Positions 49,024-58,651 of a DNA stretch of 64,000 bases are shown one piece after another. Position numbers and translations under genes: made by a program. The stretch spans positions 15,351,246-15,415,245 of the forward strand of contig NC_135555.1 of the NCBI RefSeq assembly GCF_964340395.1, written 5' to 3'. Origin of the DNA: Glandiceps talaboti (taxonomy: Eukaryota > Hemichordata > Enteropneusta > Spengelidae). Under the pieces are notes generated by a model. That model worked only from the letters and a program-made list of their open reading frames with translations. It ran no database searches and had not been told where the DNA came from. Each line of letters starts with the position of its first letter. Position 1 is the first letter of the stretch.

Positions 49024-52000
49024 CTGTAACTGGGGTATTATTTTTTTCGAAAACCAACAATGCCTTTACTGAAAAATGTCAAAATACCAACAGACATTGT
49101 ACATGTTAATTTGAGGTTGATTTTATCCATAAGTAGTACACTAACAGGTTGAAATCGGAAAAGTGTTTGGGTGCTGATTTTAGGGTTGGACCTAAAATAT
49201 CAATGAGATTGTATTTATCGTACCATATCATGCTTACAGCTACAGAGATACGCTTACCCACAGGTGATTCAATATTGTTCAGGGTGTATGATATTATGAA
49301 TAAGCCATTTATCTAACAAAAACAGTTAAAGAATATCGCAGTTACAATTCAAATGGCAAAAAAGTATACATGCAAATTATTTTTCAGAAAATATATCAAC
49401 AATTAAAACTAATCAAATATGTTATATTGTACTGTGGTTAATATGAATATTGATATTCAAAAATAAGTTGACTAAATATTCAAAGTTATATTTCACAAAA
49501 TGCAAATATAAAAATCAATACCATTGTAAGAGGAAGAGGAGTGAAATTTTAAGATAACTGTTCTAACCGTGACTGACTCTAGGAACCCTAAATAAAACCC
49601 TTTGATGTTTGAAATGAATATTTCCCCTCTCTGCTCGTTTCAAATAAAAACGTCATATAATGTTTTATTATTGCTCATACAGTGATACCAGGTCCATGTG
49701 AACCAAACCCTTGCCTAAACGGTGGAAATTGTGTTACTGTCGAGAGCCCTTGTGTCGGTTACAGATGTGTGTGTGTCAGTGGATGGGAAGGAACAAATTG
49801 TGAAGCCAGTGAGTAATAATGCTATTTCATATTAGTGACTTTGTATCATCGATCGAATCAATGAAACTCACGTGATTTATTTGTCCAAATCATAACAATT
49901 GTGGACAAATCAAACAATCTACTACACCTATTTATCTTCTGATATTTTTTACCAGGTACTGTTTTGGCATGTACCACAAATCCTTGTCTTAATGGTGTAT
50001 GCACTGATTTGACTGGTGGTGGCTACACCTGCACTTGTCATAATGGATGGAGTGGAACAAACTGTAATATTCCAAGTAAGTCGCCGAAATATGAATCTGG
50101 ATCAGAGGGAAATAATTATAACCCTTCCCCATAAATGTTCCAATTTAGTAATTCTAAATGTTTTGTTTAATAGTGAACATCAACATTTATAATACAATTG
50201 TTTAAGGAGGTCGTGCACCTGATTTGAAGACATTGCGCTGACAAATTTTCCGTGCATATTGTTTTGTTGTTCTACATGTTTCTGAAAAAAGAAGTGCTAC
50301 AAACCGTACTGTCCATATGAGTCAACAATATGTACAGAAGTTATCAAACAATGAAAGGGACACGAGCTGAATTTACACATGTTTGGGCATAGTTTATGCA
50401 GTATATTTATAAGGTACTCGCAGTACTTACTGGAGTACACCTGCAATTAACTGGATTCAAACCTGGTATCAAGATATAATTAATAAACCATTAGATGACA
50501 TAATTTATCATACCTATAATACAATATTCAAGAAATCTCTATTTTACAATCAAATTTTTGAAAAATGCAAAAAGACAATTGTAAAATTATCGAAAGTATA
50601 CATAGACATTAGAGTCATTTTAAATTACTTTAGTTAAAGTTAAGTAAGTATTTTCACTTGAATAAAAAGCTCATAAACTCAGCATGTGCCATTTCAATCA
50701 GGAGTATTGTATGGATTCACAGCATCTTGTTTCAAATATAAAATATAGTTATGTTACCCTGTGAGGCTAACCCGTGTGTCAATGGAGTCTGTGAGAATAT
50801 TGGCGACTCAGCGTATCAATGTACCTGTGTTCAAGGATGGACTGGTACAAACTGCGATAATCCAGGTTAGTCACCAACATACGAATCTTTTTTTACTTGG
50901 AGGGAAATAATAACCCTTCCCATCCAACTTTCCAATTGAACAAAAGACGTATCAAGACGTAATTGTTCAGGGAAGACATAGAATTTTAAATACACAAATG
51001 TATGACAAACAATATCTTTCACCTGCACATCAAGCTGAGAGGACAGAACAATATAATAGTGAGCTATGACCACCAGTGGTGAGCGTGGCATTGGTAATTG
51101 AGGCTTAACTTTGAAGCCTTGAAGTCAGTCTATACATCCACTAAGTCAATGCTTACATGCAAAATCTAATATTATGAAAATACATATTTTAGAGAAGAGG
51201 CACGACATTTTTTAACCGTCATTGCAAAAAAAAAACCATCACAATGGCCGCCATAATGTATAACCTGTAGATGGCACTGTACACTGTACAGAGAAGAAGC
51301 AGTGTACTTTTCAACTGTCACTGCAAAAAAAAACACACTTTACAATGGTTGCAATAATGCGTAACATGTAGGTGGTGCAGTACATTGTACGAGGGCGCTT
51401 TTCAAGTGACGCTACATCAGAAAATGATAAGAAATTTGAATGGAGTGCATCTGTGCCAAGTTTCACAATTCTAACTCAAAGTGTACAATGCATGTATGTA
51501 ATAGTATTTATCTGTCTGACCACTATTTATGAGGTAATCAGCTGCTATGATCAGTAAGTTTTTTGCATGATTTTAAGCACTCTCATAAGATAGTGCAGCA
51601 AACCTTGCAATCTAAATTAGTCAATGACCACGATGATAGTTTGTTGTTCTTTACCTTTGTTATGTATATAGTTGTGTTACCCTGTGCTGCCAACCCATGT
51701 CTCAATGGAGTATGTGTGAATGTTGATACCACAACCTATCAATGCACCTGTGTTCAAGGATGGACTGGTGCAAATTGTGATGTCCCAGGTAAGTCACTAA
51801 AATACCAATCGTTTTTAAATTTGAGGGAAATAAATAACATACAAATTTTAGTCAAACAGTATCATTCACCTGCACATCAAGGACACCACAATAGTGAGCT
51901 ATTGCCATCAGTGGTGAGGATGGCATTGGAATCTAGGCTAAACTCTCTCCTTCGAATATATAAACAAGTCATAAAATCTCGCCACTGATGGTTCATTACT

Positions 52001-55000
52001 TTTGCCCACTCCATCAGGTGGAAGTAGTGAACCATGGCCGACTGGGGTGAATCTGGCATGGGTATATCAAGACGTATATCCACGTATGGTCAGTACTTTA
52101 AAAAAGACTAAACAATTACGTAAATTTCAATGTTGTTCTTCTGTACACCTTAGCAAACGGTCAACAAACATCACTTGTAAATATCTCTTATATGCCGTTG
52201 GTGGTTCACCACTTCCGCTCGCTTCAACAATCAGAAGTAGGCGTCTAGCATGTTATGCATGCCATGTTTGTCATGGGTAATATAACCGACACTCATGGTC
52301 ACCTTTACAACGAAATGTTTCACCAACTGTAATATTTAGTACTCATTCTTTTGGATCATTCAACGAACCTGACTGAACCTGACTGTCCATCCATCCATCC
52401 ATCCATCCATCCATCCATCCATGCGTGCGTGCGTGCGTACGTACATACATACATACATACATACATACATACATACATACATACATACATACATACATAC
52501 ATACATACAAATAAATAAATATGTGGTGATAATTTGATTTTATGTTGTGTTCTGCATAGTTGGATTGCCATGTGATGCTAGCCCATGTGTCAATGGAGTC
52601 TGTGTGAATACTGGCACCACAACATTTCAATGTAACTGTATTCAAGGATGGACTGGTGCAAATTGTGATGTCCCAGGTAAGATATTATACAATATCAATA
52701 TGTTTAACTGTGATGGAGACAATTGTGAATAACCGTTCCCATCCATCATTCCAACTCAGCAAGTGACGAATCAGCACAATTTTGTTCTTGGATGTACACC
52801 GACAGTTCTCAAACTTATGGTGACTGAACTTTCAACATAACAATAAAGTATTGGTGAATAGACACCGATGAATCACTTGTAAATCTATCTTATCCAACGC
52901 TGGTGGCTCTGTAATAAAATTGAGGAGTAAAGTAGTTGTTGGTCTATTCCGGATCTTAAACTATCAAGAGTTCGCTAATAGTCAGTCACACAGGGAGGGA
53001 CAACAAATCTCACACCATACAGTAAAGACTCCCACATAACAGCTTTTCCTGGAAGGAAACTTGATTTATCATTTCCACATGAACTTAAAATCCAAATCTA
53101 ACATTTCACATGATAACACAAGTATTTATACCTAGTAAGAATCTCTAATGCCTCCCTAAAATGTTGGCATGCTACTCATTTGATAAACATCATCACATTA
53201 CTCTAAGTATTATGATTGGATTCGCATATTAAATTATGTAAATCTGCCCTCGTCTTAATATCTAATATCACTAACATTTGGGATGTTTGTCAAGACCTAG
53301 GCCTATCCCATTTACGTCACCCCAAGGTGTCATTCAAGGTTAGGTACACTTCCTATGCACCAAGGGATTATAATTACTTAAATCTATAAACACCAATTAA
53401 CTTCTAATATTTTGTAAAAACGTTAAGTACTTTGTAATACGCGATTCAAATTCTTCTGTAATTAAATATCACAGGCTCACTACTTCCGCTCACCTAGACA
53501 GCCGAAAGTAGACTGCTGGTGTGTGCAGAAGTACATGTGCTCAACCGTTATATGACACTTGTTTGAGTCTGGCGTGAGTAACCAAAAGTACTGACCACCT
53601 ACACAACAAGATCGTTCATCAATGCCATGTTCAGCCCTATAGCATTCCTGTAAGACAATTCAGCAAAATTTACTATGCATACTAATGATAAACACGATTA
53701 TCAGTACAGCATAACCTGACAATTAATCAGAATGATAAATATTTGATTTTATCTCGTGCATAGTTGTGTTACCCTGTGATGCTAACCCATGTGTCAATGG
53801 AGTCTGCGTGAATACTGATACTACACCATATCAATGCAACTGTAATCAAGGATGGACTGGTACAAATTGTGATGTGCCAGGTACGTACAATATGGGCTAA
53901 AAAGATATACAGATCAGAGTGACCATTGTCTCTCAAATTCCATGACTCACCCTTACTCAAAAAATGACAGCATCGAAAATAACCATAAAACATTGTAATC
54001 ATACATATTATAACCATTACCAGTTACTGATTTTTTGTTTCAAGATTAGTACAATTAATTTTGAAAAATACTTTCAAATTAACAAAACTTACAGTTTTGA
54101 TAAAGCCGTGGCACTATAGCCTGTAGCCTACCTGTAGAGGTGTAGGACTAATGCTACTACACTATTTCCACTGACCTTTTGATTTTTGGAATTATCACTC
54201 GTCCAACTCGTCTACTGATAGTTTTTACAACCACCACTGTTTCCATGGTATTCCCCCAGAGAACATGTTGGTCGAAAACATATTAGACAAATGTAAATCG
54301 CAATCAGATCACATGGTGAATCCACCATTAGGCGTTTTCATGATAGGTTACATGGGCAACGAATTCCATTGTATTCGACTTTACGTTATTTGTTTGCATA
54401 TGTTATGTGTGGTGGGCTGGGCTTAATGCCAACTGATCTAAGTAGACGAGTTGGACTAGCGAAAATTATCAAGAGAGATCAAAGATCAAAATGTCAGTTA
54501 GGATAGTGAACATAGTGTAGTATTGTATTAGTCCTACATGTCTACAGGTAGGCTATGTAGTCTCTCATATTTAGCAAATATCTTATCAGTGAAACATTCT
54601 ATACATAGTGAAAACATCACCGAGCAGACAAGTTGTTTGTTTCAAAATTACACCTATTTTTGTCTTCATTAACAGTTGTTACACCATGTAGTGTTGGTAT
54701 AAACCCATGTGTGAATGGACTCTGTCAAGTTGTCAATACAGTCTCCTACCAGTGCACATGTAATGCTGGCTGGACAGGAACGAATTGCGACGAACAAGGT
54801 AATGATAACAAGGCATATTTACCATGGACAAGAACAGTTATTTTACTAAGTAAATGGTAAATCGTGAAAGGGGGTCATTGCAACTACCTACCCTTTGTTC
54901 ATGTTCTCCCGGTTGGACAGGAACAATCTGTGATCAGCAAGGTGTGTAGTATGTATATTCTTTCATGGGTAATGTCAAGAAATTTGTGTCACTTTCTAGC

Positions 55001-57556
55001 GGCAGATATCTATGTTAGGATCTCCATCTTCATTTCGGGTATACCCAAACGTTTTTAATTATTTCTCTCCTAGGCTAATTGTTATGCACCGTGGTTTTAT
55101 TGAATGGTAAAAATAATTTAATATTAGAAACGAGATTGTTTTTGACATTTAATTGGCAGTGTCTGGAATTTTTGGCTTCTTTCATCAATATAACCTTTCC
55201 TTTCACTTGTTCATGTTACCTAGACTGTCTCTTGTGTTTTTGTCGTATTTCACTTTGTCTTTTGTATGAGTTGTATATGTTTTTTATGAGCATGTTCTCG
55301 AAGTAAATAAATAAATAAAAAATAAAAAAATTTTTTTATTGGCATGGGTATATTTCAGCGACCAATGTGTGTACGAGTGAAACCTGCCTCAACGGTGGCA
55401 TTTGCCTAAACGCAGACAATTACTTCATCTGTGTTTGTCCACACGGATATCTTGGACCAAACTGTCAATACTTGACAGGTAAACAAATACATTTTTATAA
55501 CCTTCTGTGTATGTGAGTAACTTTTGTACTGATTGTATGTGTACTATGTATCAGCACTCTGTATACAGATATGGGTACTTGATAAAGTTTGAAGTATATG
55601 AAAGGTGTCGTGATCAGTAAACAATATCTAGTGAAATGATTTTGGGTCTTGACCATAAAAGCAACTATAAAGGTAGAAACGTCAATACCCAGAAAGCTGA
55701 AGTGGGGTAGCACTACAACATTTGCGTTGTGACTCGAATTGTGTTGTCGGAATAGGACCAACTTTGATGACTTTCTGGACAGGTAAAGCAGTAGTTGAAA
55801 AGAAATCCACAATGTTCTGTGAAAGTTGACTTTTAAAACGAGGTTTAGCAGACATAAAAAGTAAAATTTGGTTTATCAGTCCTGCTGTAACAGATATCAT
55901 TGAAAGTTTCTAACTAATGAATGGAAGAACTATTAATTTTACTCAGATCATGTGATTGATTATTGACAAATCGAGGAACTAACGAAATTTAAATTCACTT
56001 GTAGTTACACAACCTAATGTTGACGCCTGTGTTACCAGTAATTGTCTAAATGGTGGTGAATGTTTCAACAGCTATCATAGCTTTATGCATTCAGTACTTC
56101 AACCAGAGTATGCATGCGCATGTGCAGTTGGATATTCCGGCATACATTGTCAGATACCAACAGGTAATGTAGCCATATTTCATAGTTTAGGCCCTTCAGG
56201 GTAACAGCTTGGATGATATAGTACGGACATGAACATCACATGATTAGCAAATATCGACTGATGTGCAACACACACACACACACACATACATACATACATA
56301 CATACATACATACATACATACATACATACATACATACAAGTAGTAAATGTCGTCCGGGTAAATACACGCCGACGTAGGAGGCGTGTATTGCCAGGATGGC
56401 ATTTATCTTGTACCCCGGCTAATAATTCAATGGTGTCATATTCTTACCAGGAAAAAGTTCATACACCCATTGTTTATGTTTTGATTTTCGACAAGACACC
56501 CTGACGCCAACGTGACTTCCAATCGAAGCTGACACGTGTCAACAAACTGGATACACGCCTGTGTCAACATTCAATGTCACACACGTATATCGCTATGTTG
56601 CACGACGAAAATAGCAATTTACATCCCAATGTACAGTGTATTTCATACCACTATGTATTTGCTCGATATTATTATGCAGGACATTCATACTACAAACTAC
56701 TCAATACAATCACATCCATCATGTGTATGCAACTAGTGATATGAAATTTAATCGCCACTGATAAAACGTAAACCTGGCTACTGACATCAAAAATACAACT
56801 TTCAGCGAAATTGTTTATGTGTCTAGTGTAAAGAAACAGCATATTAATTACATGCAAATGAAATACATCATTCAAATTTTTGAAAGTTGTGTATTACGAA
56901 GCAATAGTAGTACCGTCTACCTCTCGCAAGTTGTAGTAAAATACACCATTCAAACTACAATGCAATACCGTCCACAATTATTGTGACTTTTTGTCCATTC
57001 CGTCTTCATCCCTATCTTCGGCCCAACTATTCCAAACTTGCATGATGAGCTAGTATTTTTTTCAGTGTATTTCTGTGTGTTTTTCAGTACACTTGCCTTC
57101 AGTTTCTGATCTATGTCCTCAGCTGTCATAACAGCAAACCGTCGCTTTCCCCCTGCCATTATACCGTCTACCTTGTAGTATGTGTATTTTATTCACCTTC
57201 TAAATACACTCTGAGGTAATGTTTATTATTACGAAAATAGTGTTCAACGTGTGAACGGAAGTCTTATCTGTTCAGTCACAGTCTGGGGTCATGTTTTTGT
57301 TATGATTGTCTGCGTCTAATCACTCTTCCCTGGATGCCATTAATTGGATCTCATACAAAGAAAATACACTCCCGCCACTAACATTTGATAAATTTGCTAC
57401 TCTCCTCATACACCTGTCTTCACGCTTTTCCCTGATTGGTCAATAGCCCTCATTTGTAACTGTCAGTCGAAATGTAACGCCCAGCCGGAGTACAAACATA
57501 CATACATACATACATACATACATACATACATACATACACACACACACACGCACACA

Positions 57557-57588
<32 letters not shown>

Positions 57589-57594
57589 TGCATG

Positions 57595-57671
<77 letters not shown>

Positions 57672-58381
57672 TGCAACGTCAGTATACGTAGGCCCATAAT
57701 ATGCTAGCGCAATAATCACACTGTGTTCTTCTAAACAGACATCGTACCCCCAGCAAATCTGTGTGCTGATGTCAGCTGTCTGAATGGTGGAACCTGTAAG
57801 AACATATGGTATAGTAAAACCTTCGAGACGAAAACAATATGTGAGTGTGAGCTTGGTTGGACAGGAGATGTCTGCGAAATCCAAGACCAGTGTGCGAACG
57901 ATCCTTGTGTGAACGGTAGTTGCATTAACTATGGGACTTTCTATACATGTACATGCGATGAAGGATGGTCTGGAACGGATTGTGATCAAGGTAATTGAAA
58001 TGTAATTAACATTCCGGAAAATCCTTGCCAGAAAAAAGGACTTTTTGTGTGGTTGACTGAGTGAACTAGTGAATATATAATGTCTCTGTGTATATAAGTA
58101 CCTATGTACGTATGTATGAGTGTATATATGGATGAGGCCGTCTCCTTTGTACCATACTATCTTCATATCTTGCTCACTGGGACCATTTCGTCTTTCTGAT
58201 CATGATATATTTCCATTTTTATATACCCTCTCTTTATACAACTTAACCAGCATTTCAAAATGACAAAAATTCTTGATTATTAAATATATTTTCTTTAGCA
58301 AATCGACGAAAACGTGATGCAAACGAAAACCAAAGCCTTCTTGGTTCTATCATCGCCAAAGTTGGCCGAGTCCTTCCTTAA
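33504..58381 (+). CDS. EGF-R: secreted multi-EGF protein gene (whole gene span)
   Basis: Thirty coding exons: exon 1 (346 nt), 18 eight-Cys EGF exons, one seven-Cys exon, eight single canonical EGF exons, one double-EGF exon and a terminal exon. All junctions are GT/AG and phase 1. Summed length is 4029 nt, 1343 codons including TAA, so the predicted protein is 1342 residues with 29 EGF-like modules. No transmembrane segment is seen, so it is probably a secreted or matrix protein, oligomeric through its N-terminal coiled coil. A basic RRKR site in the tail could be cleaved by furin-type proteases. Its function is not recognised. The canonical modules resemble Notch/fibropellin EGFs in general, but no DSL, laminin G or other diagnostic domain occurs. 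Confidence 0.88.
36505..37235. other. Segment of EGF-R intron 1 missing from left arm
   Basis: About 0.73 kb with no counterpart in EGF-L intron 1. Either an insertion here or a deletion in the left arm; no terminal repeats were noticed. Confidence 0.6.
37225..37372. repeat. (GTAT)n / (GCAT)n microsatellite
   Basis: Tetranucleotide run in EGF-R intron 1, an expanded form of the short CATA run at 26168-26205. Confidence 0.95.
37549..37610. repeat. (GT)n microsatellite
   Basis: About 60 bp of GT just upstream of EGF-R exon 2, the counterpart of the shorter (CA)n at 26000. Confidence 0.95.
37664..37789 (+). CDS. EGF-R exon 2, eight-Cys EGF module 1
   Basis: 42 codons, phase 1-1. [14 protein letters not shown] then [12 protein letters not shown]. 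Acceptor TTCTCTTCTCAG. Confidence 0.92.
38436..38558 (+). CDS. EGF-R exon 3, eight-Cys EGF module 2
   Basis: 41 codons, phase 1-1. [14 protein letters not shown] then [12 protein letters not shown]. Confidence 0.92.
38858..38983 (+). CDS. EGF-R exon 4, eight-Cys EGF module 3
   Basis: 42 codons, phase 1-1. [16 protein letters not shown] then [12 protein letters not shown]. Confidence 0.92.
39227..39349 (+). CDS. EGF-R exon 5, eight-Cys EGF module 4
   Basis: 41 codons, phase 1-1. [14 protein letters not shown] then [12 protein letters not shown]. Confidence 0.92.
39933..40058 (+). CDS. EGF-R exon 6, eight-Cys EGF module 5
   Basis: 42 codons, phase 1-1. [16 protein letters not shown] then [12 protein letters not shown]. 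Confidence 0.92.
40381..40480. mobile_element. Short fold-back element (copy E)
   Basis: Full-length copy with ends AAGTTAAGCCGTGTTGG and CTCACGGCGTACCACAG. The core TTTAAAGGGCCGG is shared with truncated copy D in the left arm. Confidence 0.75.
40739..40861 (+). CDS. EGF-R exon 7, eight-Cys EGF module 6
   Basis: 41 codons, phase 1-1. [15 protein letters not shown] then [12 protein letters not shown]. Confidence 0.92.
40986..41114 (+). CDS. EGF-R exon 8, eight-Cys EGF module 7
   Basis: 43 codons, phase 1-1. [15 protein letters not shown] then [12 protein letters not shown]. Confidence 0.92.
41431..41535. mobile_element. Short fold-back element (copy F)
   Basis: Right-arm counterpart of copy C. 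It begins TGTCTCCAGGATACGCCATG and ends CGACGTGTCTTAAAGTC, with GACCGGTGAGGGCGG shared. Confidence 0.72.
41589..41711 (+). CDS. EGF-R exon 9, eight-Cys EGF module 8
   Basis: 41 codons, phase 1-1. [15 protein letters not shown] then [12 protein letters not shown]. Confidence 0.92.
42196..42312 (+). CDS. EGF-R exon 10, eight-Cys EGF module 9
   Basis: 39 codons, phase 1-1. [15 protein letters not shown] then [12 protein letters not shown]. Confidence 0.92.
43127..43255 (+). CDS. EGF-R exon 11, eight-Cys EGF module 10
   Basis: 43 codons, phase 1-1. [15 protein letters not shown] then [12 protein letters not shown]. Last exon with a collinear partner in EGF-L. Confidence 0.92.
43418..43463. mobile_element. 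Half fold-back element (copy G) at duplication border
   Basis: TAGTCTGTAAGACATGCCGTG through GAGCCCTCGTGCATCGGCCT, then unrelated sequence. It corresponds to exactly one half of copy B. Confidence 0.8.
43708..43805. repeat. (GA)n microsatellite
   Basis: Nearly pure GA run of about 98 bp in EGF-R, just beyond the duplication border. Confidence 0.97.
44263..44382 (+). CDS. EGF-R exon 12, eight-Cys EGF module 11
   Basis: 40 codons, phase 1-1. [16 protein letters not shown] then [12 protein letters not shown]. No collinear partner in EGF-L. Confidence 0.92.
44654..44872. repeat. (GACA)n, (CATA)n and (CA)n microsatellites
   Basis: GACA units to about 44703, then alternating CATA and CA blocks. 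Long open frames on both strands here are artefacts. Confidence 0.95.
45142..45264 (+). CDS. EGF-R exon 13, eight-Cys EGF module 12
   Basis: 41 codons, phase 1-1, donor [21 protein letters not shown] then [12 protein letters not shown]. Confidence 0.9.
45268..45352. repeat. (GTAT)n microsatellite
   Basis: Tetranucleotide run starting almost at the donor of exon 13, with (GACT) interruptions. Confidence 0.95.
45511..45639 (+). CDS. EGF-R exon 14, eight-Cys EGF module 13
   Basis: 43 codons, phase 1-1. [17 protein letters not shown] then [12 protein letters not shown]. Confidence 0.92.
46489..46538. repeat. (GACA)n microsatellite
   Basis: GACA tetranucleotide run of about 50 bp in the intron before exon 15. 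Confidence 0.95.
46682..46798 (+). CDS. EGF-R exon 15, eight-Cys EGF module 14
   Basis: 39 codons, phase 1-1. [15 protein letters not shown] then [12 protein letters not shown]. Confidence 0.92.
46998..47120 (+). CDS. EGF-R exon 16, eight-Cys EGF module 15
   Basis: 41 codons, phase 1-1. [16 protein letters not shown] then [12 protein letters not shown]. The preceding intron is only about 200 bp. Confidence 0.92.
47446..47568 (+). CDS. EGF-R exon 17, eight-Cys EGF module 16
   Basis: 41 codons, phase 1-1. [15 protein letters not shown] then [12 protein letters not shown]. Confidence 0.92.
48059..48187 (+). CDS. EGF-R exon 18, eight-Cys EGF module 17
   Basis: 43 codons, phase 1-1. [17 protein letters not shown] then [12 protein letters not shown]. 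Confidence 0.92.
48724..48846 (+). CDS. EGF-R exon 19, eight-Cys EGF module 18
   Basis: 41 codons, phase 1-1. [16 protein letters not shown] then [12 protein letters not shown]. Last full eight-Cys module. Confidence 0.92.
48992..49023. repeat. (GATT)n microsatellite
   Basis: Short GATT run in the intron after exon 19. Confidence 0.9.
49683..49808 (+). CDS. EGF-R exon 20, seven-Cys transitional EGF module 19
   Basis: 42 codons, phase 1-1, donor [20 protein letters not shown], then SPCVGYRC keeps the extra Cys before C4. The end [12 protein letters not shown] has the ordinary Gly, so one Cys is unpaired within the module. Confidence 0.9.
49956..50075 (+). CDS. EGF-R exon 21, canonical EGF module 20
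   Basis: 40 codons, phase 1-1. [13 protein letters not shown] then [12 protein letters not shown]. Six cysteines only. Confidence 0.9.
50749..50865 (+). CDS. EGF-R exon 22, canonical EGF module 21
   Basis: 39 codons, phase 1-1, donor [19 protein letters not shown] then [12 protein letters not shown]. The sequence following the donor resembles that after exons 21 and 23. Confidence 0.9.
51672..51788 (+). CDS. EGF-R exon 23, canonical EGF module 22
   Basis: 39 codons, phase 1-1. [13 protein letters not shown] then [12 protein letters not shown]. Confidence 0.92.
52384..52510. repeat. (CCAT)n, (GCGT)n and (CATA)n microsatellites
   Basis: Three abutting tetranucleotide runs ending about 50 bp before exon 24. 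Confidence 0.95.
52560..52676 (+). CDS. EGF-R exon 24, canonical EGF module 23
   Basis: 39 codons, phase 1-1. [13 protein letters not shown] then [12 protein letters not shown]. Close to modules 22 and 24. Confidence 0.92.
53764..53880 (+). CDS. EGF-R exon 25, canonical EGF module 24
   Basis: 39 codons, phase 1-1, donor [19 protein letters not shown] then [12 protein letters not shown]. Confidence 0.92.
54111..54562. mobile_element. Long-TIR MITE-like element in EGF-R intron
   Basis: The left end GCACTATAGCCTGTAGCCTACCTGTAG continues through TGTAGGACTAAT and CCAACTCGTCTACT. It matches the reverse complement of the right end (GTAGACGAGTTGGACT to CTACAGGTAGGCTATGTAG). Arms are about 105 bp and imperfect, and the internal region has no coding capacity. 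Confidence 0.75.
54676..54798 (+). CDS. EGF-R exon 26, canonical EGF module 25
   Basis: 41 codons, phase 1-1, donor [21 protein letters not shown] then [12 protein letters not shown]. Confidence 0.92.
55359..55478 (+). CDS. EGF-R exon 27, canonical EGF module 26
   Basis: 40 codons, phase 1-1, donor [20 protein letters not shown] then [12 protein letters not shown]. Confidence 0.9.
56005..56163 (+). CDS. EGF-R exon 28, canonical EGF module 27
   Basis: 53 codons, phase 1-1, with a longer C3-C4 loop. [14 protein letters not shown] then [12 protein letters not shown]. Confidence 0.88.
56268..56338. repeat. (CA)n and (CATA)n microsatellite
   Basis: CA run followed by CATA units in the intron before exon 29, directly left of the 56344-56410 hairpin. 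Confidence 0.95.
56344..56410. repeat. Hairpin, possible transposon end
   Basis: AATGTCGTCCGGGTAAATAC then ACGCC pairs imperfectly with GGCGTGTATTGCCAGGATGG and CATT around GACGTAGGA. It follows a (CATA)n tract. Confidence 0.6.
56950..57159 (-). other. Intronic 69-codon ORF, possible Crypton/ZMYM-type remnant
   Basis: Open frame beginning [20 protein letters not shown] inside an EGF-R intron, opposite strand. The start faintly resembles the N-terminus of Crypton-derived QRICH1/ZMYM-like proteins common in marine invertebrates (a small basic start, then an acidic ED-I-D helix). It has no conserved catalytic motif and ends after 69 codons. It may be a fragment or chance. Confidence 0.22.
57494..57668. 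repeat. (CATA)n, (CA)n and (CGCA)n microsatellites
   Basis: Alternating tetra- and dinucleotide blocks ending about 70 bp before exon 29. Long minus-strand open frames here are artefacts. Confidence 0.95.
57739..57990 (+). CDS. EGF-R exon 29, canonical EGF modules 28 and 29
   Basis: 84 codons, phase 1-1, encoding two modules: [14 protein letters not shown]...[12 protein letters not shown] and [13 protein letters not shown]...[12 protein letters not shown]. It is the only exon carrying two EGF domains, so an intron was lost here or the pair arose separately. Confidence 0.92.
58299..58381 (+). CDS. EGF-R terminal exon with basic cleavage site
   Basis: Acceptor TTTTCTTTAG, phase-1 entry, encodes [19 protein letters not shown] then a short AKVGRVLP tail and TAA. 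RRKR before Asp fits a furin-type site. The tail after it is about 22 residues and amphipathic. AG/GTTAGT directly after the stop and an acceptor near 58769 suggest a spliced 3' UTR. Confidence 0.8.
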
Positions 58382-58543
58382 GAGGTTAGTTATAAGAAAT
58401 TGCCAAATCACTTCTATAATAAGAAAAGTTGTGTTCAATCACAATCCAGTCAGTAAACATCACCTGTTCAGTATTGACAATTAGAAAGCCGATTTTTTTT
58501 GTAGTTAAATCAAAATGTTAATGCAAGTGCAATTATGAATGCT

Positions 58544-58548
58544 TATTA

Positions 58549-58609
<61 letters not shown>

Positions 58610-58618
58610 CTGACTGAC

Positions 58619-58648
<30 letters not shown>
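58544..58648. repeat. (GATT)n microsatellite
   Basis: GATT run with a short GACT interruption, in the proposed 3' UTR intron of EGF-R. Confidence 0.95.

Positions 58649-58651
<3 letters not shown>

Noticed and set aside
57450-58166. 238-codon minus-strand open frame
   Set aside because: It runs antisense through EGF-R exon 29 and a compound microsatellite. The plus-strand exon has clear EGF cysteines and splice sites.
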